Below are positions 7,839-11,497 of a stretch of 11,497 nucleotides of DNA, piece after piece. How positions within the stretch are numbered: the first letter of the stretch is position 1; every line of letters starts with the position of its first letter. Both the position numbers and the translations under genes were made by a program. The stretch covers positions 1 through 11,497 of the forward strand of contig CAMPGU010000121.1 in the NCBI GenBank assembly GCA_946885645.1, in the 5' to 3' direction. The DNA comes from an uncultured Haloferula sp. GTDB lineage: Bacteria > Verrucomicrobiota > Verrucomicrobiae > Verrucomicrobiales > Akkermansiaceae. The notes below the pieces were generated by a model, which saw only the letters and a program-made list of their open reading frames with translations, did not search any database and was not told the DNA's origin.

Positions 7839-9293
7839 TCAGCCGAGCGGCTGGTAGTTCGTCGGCTCTTCGGTGATGACGATGTCGTGGACGTGGCTTT
7901 CGCGCAGCCCCCCCGGGGTGATCCGAACGAAGGTTGCCTGCCCCCGGAGCTGCTCCAAGCTGCCCGCGCCGACATAGCCCATGCCGGAGCGGAGACCGCC
8001 CATGAGCTGGAAGATCACATCGGAAAGGGGGCCCTTGTAGGGCACCCGGCCCTCCACGCCCTCCGCGACCAGCTTGCCGGAACTATTCTGGCCGTAGCGG
8101 TCACCGGAGCCTTTCCGCATCGCGCCGAGAGATCCCATGCCGCGATAGGTTTTGAAGCGCCGGCCCTGGTAGTAAACGCTCTGGCCGGGGCTCTCCCGCG
8201 TGCCTGCGAGCAGCGAGCCCAGCATCACGAGATCCGCGCCCGCGGCGAGCGCCTTCACGACGTCCCCCGAGTAGCGGATGCCGCCGTCCGCGATGACCTT
8301 CACACCCCGCTCGCGGCAATAGCGCGAGACATTCTGGATCGCGGTGAACTGCGGCATGCCGACACCCGCGATGACCCGGGTGGTGCAGATCGAGCCCGGT
8401 CCCACACCCACCTTCAGCGCGCTGGCACCCGCCGCCACCAGATCCTTGGCACCCTGCTCCGTGACCACGTTTCCGGCCACCACGGGACGGTCGGAAAGGG
8501 AGCGCAGCTTTGAAATCACTTCCATCACCCGGCTGGTGTGGCCGGTGGCGGCATCGATGAAGAGGGCATCCGCGCCCGCGTCGATCATCGCCTGCCCCCG
8601 CTCCACGCAATCCGGGCCGACGCCCACCGCGGCACCGCAGCGGAGCCTGCCGCCGGGATCCTTCGCGGAATGAGTAAAGGTGATGCGTTTCTCGATATCC
8701 GACCCGGTGATCAGGCCGGCCAGCTTGCCGTCGGCATCGACCAGCGGAAGCTTTTCAATGCGGTTCTGATAGAGTATCCGCCGTGCTTCCTCGAGTTCGG
8801 TATTCGCCGGCGCGGTGACCAGGCGGTCGCGCTTGGTCATCACATCATCCACCAGCGCGTCCGGCCGGTCGAGATAGCGGACATCGCGGCCGGTCACCAT
8901 GCCTTCCAGGCGGCCTTCGGCGTCCACCACCGGGAAGCCGGAAAAGCCGTGCTCGGCCATGATCGAGCGGACTTCATTGATCGTCTGCTCCTTCCGGACC
9001 GTGAGCGGTTTCTGAATCACCGCGTTTTCCGACCGCTTCACGCGGGAAACCATCGAGGCCTGCTCGGCAATCGAACACGCGCGATGGATCACGCCCATCC
9101 CTCCTTCGCGGGCCAGGGCCACTGCCAATTCCGTTTCCGACACCGTGTCCATCGCCGCGGAAACCACGGGAATGTTCAGCCGGATGCCGGCCGTCACGTA
9201 GGTCGAAATGTCCGATTCCGTGGGTAAAATCTCGCTTAATGCGGGAACGAGAAGCACGTCGTCGAACGAGAGTCCGAGAGAAATATCCGCCAT
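7839..9293 (-). CDS. guaB: Inosine-5'-monophosphate dehydrogenase
   Basis: NAD-dependent oxidation of IMP to XMP, the committed step toward guanine nucleotides, feeding guaA directly downstream. The 484 residues are close to the E. coli enzyme (488). The TIM barrel opens with [10 protein letters not shown] and contains A-A-M-D-T-V-S-E. It is interrupted by two CBS domains (about 93-150 and 155-208), the usual site of nucleotide regulation. The catalytic loop G-P-G-S-I-C-T-T-R places Cys303, and the phosphate-binding [10 protein letters not shown] and the flap G-D-R-Y-G-Q (Arg399-Tyr400) are present. One oddity is the barrel motif normally written D-[ST]-[AS]-[HQ]-G-H-S, which here reads D247-A-A-T-G-H-T: the usual His/Gln is Thr. 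All other key residues remain, so activity is expected. The start is fixed by the conserved N-terminus. No Shine-Dalgarno sequence is evident in the leader, which carries a run of seven C on the plus strand (9313-9319). Confidence 0.98.
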   Translation of the reverse strand: MADISLGLSFDDVLLVPALSEILPTESDISTYVTAGIRLNIPVVSAAMDTVSETELAVALAREGGMGVIHRACSIAEQASMVSRVKRSENAVIQKPLTVRKEQTINEVRSIMAEHGFSGFPVVDAEGRLEGMVTGRDVRYLDRPDALVDDVMTKRDRLVTAPANTELEEARRILYQNRIEKLPLVDADGKLAGLITGSDIEKRITFTHSAKDPGGRLRCGAAVGVGPDCVERGQAMIDAGADALFIDAATGHTSRVMEVISKLRSLSDRPVVAGNVVTEQGAKDLVAAGASALKVGVGPGSICTTRVIAGVGMPQFTAIQNVSRYCRERGVKVIADGGIRYSGDVVKALAAGADLVMLGSLLAGTRESPGQSVYYQGRRFKTYRGMGSLGAMRKGSGDRYGQNSSGKLVAEGVEGRVPYKGPLSDVIFQLMGGLRSGMGYVGAGSLEQLRGQATFVRITPGGLRESHVHDIVITEEPTNYQPLG

Positions 9294-9357
9294 GACGGAG
9301 TCAATAGAGGAGCCCCCCCGGAATCAAGCGCGATCCCAAAAAAGAACCGCCAACCCT

Positions 9358-9975
9358 TTATTTACGGGCGAAATTCAGCGGCGCAGGGATCGAGATGACA
9401 CTCATGCCCGCGAGCTGCCCGGCCATCACTCCGGCCGGTGCGTCTTCCAGCACGAGGCACTTCTCCGGCTTCACGCCGAGCAGTTGCGCCGCCTTCAGGA
9501 AAATGTCGGGAGCCGGCTTTCCGATCTTCACATCGTCCGCCGTGACGACCTCGTCGAAGAGATCGGACACGCCGACCGCTTGAAGGGTCTTTTCGATCAC
9601 ATGGCGAGTGCCGCCGGTCGCGATGGCCATCGGGATTTTGCCGCGCAGGCTCTCGGCGAAGGCGTGAACCTCGTCGATCAGTTCGATCTGATCCAGCTTC
9701 TTGAGGAATGCCTCGCGTTTCGCGAAAGCGACGGTCTCCGGATCCAGCTTCAGGCCGTACTCGTCGTTGATTTCGACTACGATGTCCTTCGTGGGACGAC
9801 CGCCCATCGCATAGAAGACGTCCTCCTTGAAAATTCCCCCCGCGCCATGCAGGGAGAGGGCTTCACACCACGCCTCGAAGTGAGACGGCATCGAATTCAC
9901 CAGAGTACCGTCGCAGTCGAAAATCACCGCTTCAAAGCCCTCAGCCGACAGATTGATCTCACCGATGGTCGCCAT
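9358..9975 (-). CDS. HAD-superfamily sugar phosphatase, YqaB / beta-phosphoglucomutase-like
   Basis: A 205-residue haloacid-dehalogenase-fold enzyme of subfamily I with an alpha-helical cap, expected to act on a small phosphorylated sugar in the cytosol. Motif I is D20-C-D22-G-T-L-V-N-S (nucleophile Asp20, acid/base Asp22), motif II is A-T120-G-G, motif III is Lys153 in I-G-K-P-A-P-D, and motif IV is E177-D178-A-P-A-G. The cap has His32 and Trp36 in S-H-F-E-A-W, as in beta-phosphoglucomutase and in E. coli YqaB. The overall pattern, including the stretch from the cap to K-P-A-P-D, resembles YqaB (sugar-phosphate phosphatase) more than a true mutase. Substrate cannot be settled from sequence. 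It lies between the UGPase gene (151 bp upstream) and guaB (64 bp downstream) on the same strand, so it may share their transcript. The ATG at 9975 was chosen because motif I then sits about 20 residues in; a few leading residues could be extra. Confidence 0.88.
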   Translation of the reverse strand: MATIGEINLSAEGFEAVIFDCDGTLVNSMPSHFEAWCEALSLHGAGGIFKEDVFYAMGGRPTKDIVVEINDEYGLKLDPETVAFAKREAFLKKLDQIELIDEVHAFAESLRGKIPMAIATGGTRHVIEKTLQAVGVSDLFDEVVTADDVKIGKPAPDIFLKAAQLLGVKPEKCLVLEDAPAGVMAGQLAGMSVISIPAPLNFARK

Positions 9976-10008
9976 GTGCGCCGCTCGGGTATCAGCCCGT
10001 AAACGATT

Positions 10009-10070
10009 GGCAAGAATGCAAATTAAAAATGTCCGTCAGATACGAAATTCCTTGTCACTGAAACACTGAT
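10009..10070 (-). promoter_or_regulatory. AT-rich leader, possible promoter region of the HAD-guaBA group
   Basis: The 151-bp gap between the UGPase stop and the HAD start contains the most AT-rich stretch of the window, including AATTAAAAAT at 10021-10030. It is the most likely place for a promoter reading toward the HAD gene and guaBA. I could not find a convincing -35/-10 pair with 16-18 bp spacing, so this rests on composition and position only. Confidence 0.25.
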
Positions 10071-10089
10071 AGGGCCTTGGAAAAGCCCT
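10071..10089 (-). terminator. Weak hairpin downstream of the UGPase gene
   Basis: AGGGC (10071-10075) pairs with GCCCT (10085-10089); after one mismatch, two more A-T pairs extend the stem around a 3-nt loop. It lies 37-56 nt past the UGPase stop codon in the direction of transcription. No U-tract follows, so if it acts as a terminator it is atypical or only partial. Confidence 0.3.
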
Positions 10090-10126
10090 CTTCCCCGCAT
10101 TTTCACGGGTAAGCTCGGCGAAGTTT

Positions 10127-11497
10127 TTAGAAGCTCCCATCGGAATAGACGCCCCCAGGAATCGCCTTCGGTTCACCGTCCTCGGCGGAAAAGGAGACGC
10201 TCCCCTTGAGCACCACGCTTTCGCCGAAGCGCACCGGGCCTTCGATCTTCACCTCCTCGCAAGCGAGCAAGGACGGCACGCCGAGCGGCTCCAGCGCGTC
10301 CACGAGCTTGTAGGAATCGTCCAGCTTCACCACCGGCGGGACCCCCTCGCGGGAGGCCGCTAGTTCCACACGGCCATCGTCGCGGACAAGATAGGCGTCC
10401 GAACGCAGCGCGAAGAGGTCCGCCGTGGACTTCACCGGCGCGAAGCGCGAGCGGGGCACCTCGATGGCTTGCGCACCTTCGAAGCATTCGATGGCCGCAC
10501 CCATCGCGACTTCCAACTGGATCACAGGGGTGGAGTTCTTGTCCCGCGGATCGACCGTCTTGCGATTCCGGATCATGGGCAGCGGCAGGAGCCCCCCGCC
10601 CTGCTCCAGCTGCTCCTTCAGGACATCGAGGCGCAGCCAGATCGAGTTCGTATTGAAATAGCGATGGCGGTCGATGTCCTGGAAGGCATCGAGATCGGCG
10701 TCGGGACATTGTGCCACTTCACGCAGGAGGAGCCGCCCGTCGTCCCTGCGCACCGCCAGATGCCCGCCCTTCCGGTCGGCGGGAGTGCGGCGCGTGACTT
10801 CCATCAGGAACGGAGCGCCGGATTTCGCGAAATGGGCGAGCAATCCCGGCTCAAGCACGGCACCCAGATTGTCCGAATTCGAGACGAAGGCGTATTTCAC
10901 TCCGTCCGCCAGGAGACGATCCAGCCAGCCGCTGCCGACCAGAGCAGGATAGAGATCGCCATGGCCGGGCGGGCACCACTCCAGCGAAGGATTCGCCGGC
11001 CACTCCACCGGACCCAAGGTCGCCTCGTCGATCTTCGGCACCTGGTTTTGCATCAGCTCCACCTCGGAGGCCTCGGCGAAGCCCCCTGCCGCGTGACGTT
11101 TCAAATAATCCAAGGTGTCCCCGCTGGTGCTGAAGCTATTCATCAAAAGCAGGCGCACCTTCGCACCGCTGGCCTCCCGCAGCGCGACGATCTGCCTTAC
11201 GATCAGGTCGAGGAAGTTTACCCCCGGCCGCACTTCCAGCACGCTTTTCAACTTCTGGAGGCCCATGCCGGTGCCGAGGCCCCCGTTGAGCTTGATGACC
11301 ACCGCTTGGGCGAGCAGCGAAGGATCGGTCTCCCCCCGGCCCGGCTCGAAAACGGCCAGCCCCTCCGCCGGGCGGATCTTTTCCTCCGGGATCAGGCCCG
11401 TCTCCTCGCGGCAAAGCGCCTCGTAGTTGTGGCGGAATGCAATGATTGCCGCATTCATGACGCCCGCGGCCCGCATCTTTTGCTCGAAGGGCAAGAA
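10127..11497 (-). CDS. UTP-glucose-1-phosphate uridylyltransferase, eukaryote-like UDPGP family (N-terminus at or beyond window edge)
   Basis: Makes UDP-glucose from UTP and glucose 1-phosphate in the cytosol, feeding polysaccharide, glycolipid and trehalose synthesis. It belongs to the UDPGP family of eukaryotic UGP2, not the bacterial GalU family. Visible motifs, numbered from the TTG codon at 11494: nucleotide-binding I-K-L-N-G-G-L-G-T-G-M-G (67-78) followed by L-K-S; L-L-M-N-S-F-S-T (116-123); P-P-G-H-G-D-L-Y (175-182); S-N-S-D-N-L-G-A (205-212); Y-F-N-T-N-S-I-W (279-286); R-S-R-F-A-P-V-K-S-T-A-D-L (348-360). The C-terminal part (about 415-455) has the K-I-E-G-P-V-R-F-G beta-helix repeats typical of the family. 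Length of about 455 is close to the family's 450-500. The frame is open through the right edge; the TTG at 11494 and the ATG at 11476 are possible starts, but the true start may lie a few codons outside. First gene of the minus-strand group. Confidence 0.93.
   Translation of the reverse strand, partial: FLPFEQKMRAAGVMNAAIIAFRHNYEALCREETGLIPEEKIRPAEGLAVFEPGRGETDPSLLAQAVVIKLNGGLGTGMGLQKLKSVLEVRPGVNFLDLIVRQIVALREASGAKVRLLLMNSFSTSGDTLDYLKRHAAGGFAEASEVELMQNQVPKIDEATLGPVEWPANPSLEWCPPGHGDLYPALVGSGWLDRLLADGVKYAFVSNSDNLGAVLEPGLLAHFAKSGAPFLMEVTRRTPADRKGGHLAVRRDDGRLLLREVAQCPDADLDAFQDIDRHRYFNTNSIWLRLDVLKEQLEQGGGLLPLPMIRNRKTVDPRDKNSTPVIQLEVAMGAAIECFEGAQAIEVPRSRFAPVKSTADLFALRSDAYLVRDDGRVELAASREGVPPVVKLDDSYKLVDALEPLGVPSLLACEEVKIEGPVRFGESVVLKGSVSFSAEDGEPKAIPGGVYSDGSF

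Noticed and set aside
8538..9227. 229-codon open frame opposite guaB (and 9208-10002 opposite the HAD gene)
   Set aside because: No family features, wholly covered by well-supported minus-strand genes; GC-rich codon bias produces such frames.
9294..9357. Intrinsic terminator between the HAD gene and guaB, suggested by a TTCTTTTTT run on the minus strand
   Set aside because: No inverted repeat precedes the T-run; the nearby GGTT copies are direct repeats and cannot form a hairpin.
10058..10064. CTGAAAC in the HAD leader and GTTTCAG at 1920-1926, matching half of the acrA palindrome
   Set aside because: A 7-mer in either orientation is expected about once or twice in 11.5 kb by chance, one copy is inside acrB, and neither forms a dyad.

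Overview
The window is a GC-rich, densely coded piece of an ordinary bacterial chromosome. The gene set points to a Gram-negative host in the PVC group, most likely Verrucomicrobiota (a Luteolibacter/Verrucomicrobiaceae-like organism). The clues are an envelope-spanning RND pump with an outer-membrane channel, a UTP-glucose-1-phosphate uridylyltransferase of the eukaryote-like UDPGP family instead of GalU, an IMP dehydrogenase with an unusual D-A-A-T-G-H-T loop, and start codons mostly without Shine-Dalgarno sequences. The taxonomic call is inference from recalled family features, not from a search.

Region 1 (1-5083, minus strand) is a tripartite RND efflux operon, transcribed right to left: periplasmic adaptor lipoprotein (acrA-like), inner-membrane HAE1-type proton/drug antiporter (acrB-like), then an outer-membrane channel lipoprotein (OprM/NodT type) that runs off the left edge. 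The channel gene overlaps the end of acrB by 8 bp. Region 2 (5084-6136) is a 132-bp divergent control region followed by a plus-strand LysR-type regulator. The control region holds two different near-perfect palindromes. One has the T-N11-A symmetry of a LysR-family box and lies just before lysR; the other lies just before acrA.

Region 3 (6195-11497, minus strand) reads, in transcription order: UDP-glucose pyrophosphorylase (cut by the right edge), a YqaB/beta-phosphoglucomutase-like HAD phosphatase, guaB (IMP dehydrogenase) and guaA (GMP synthetase). guaB and guaA catalyse the two consecutive steps IMP to XMP to GMP. Gaps are 151, 64 and 120 bp. The guaB-guaA gap contains a compact cluster of alternating inverted repeats. 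lysR and guaA converge with 58 bp between them.

No gap exceeds about 151 bp, and I see no tRNA, rRNA, CRISPR array, insertion sequence or phage gene. I do not see an exotic undescribed system. The points most worth a second look are the two-palindrome control region of the pump, the palindrome cluster between guaB and guaA, the eukaryote-like UGPase, and the variant IMPDH loop.
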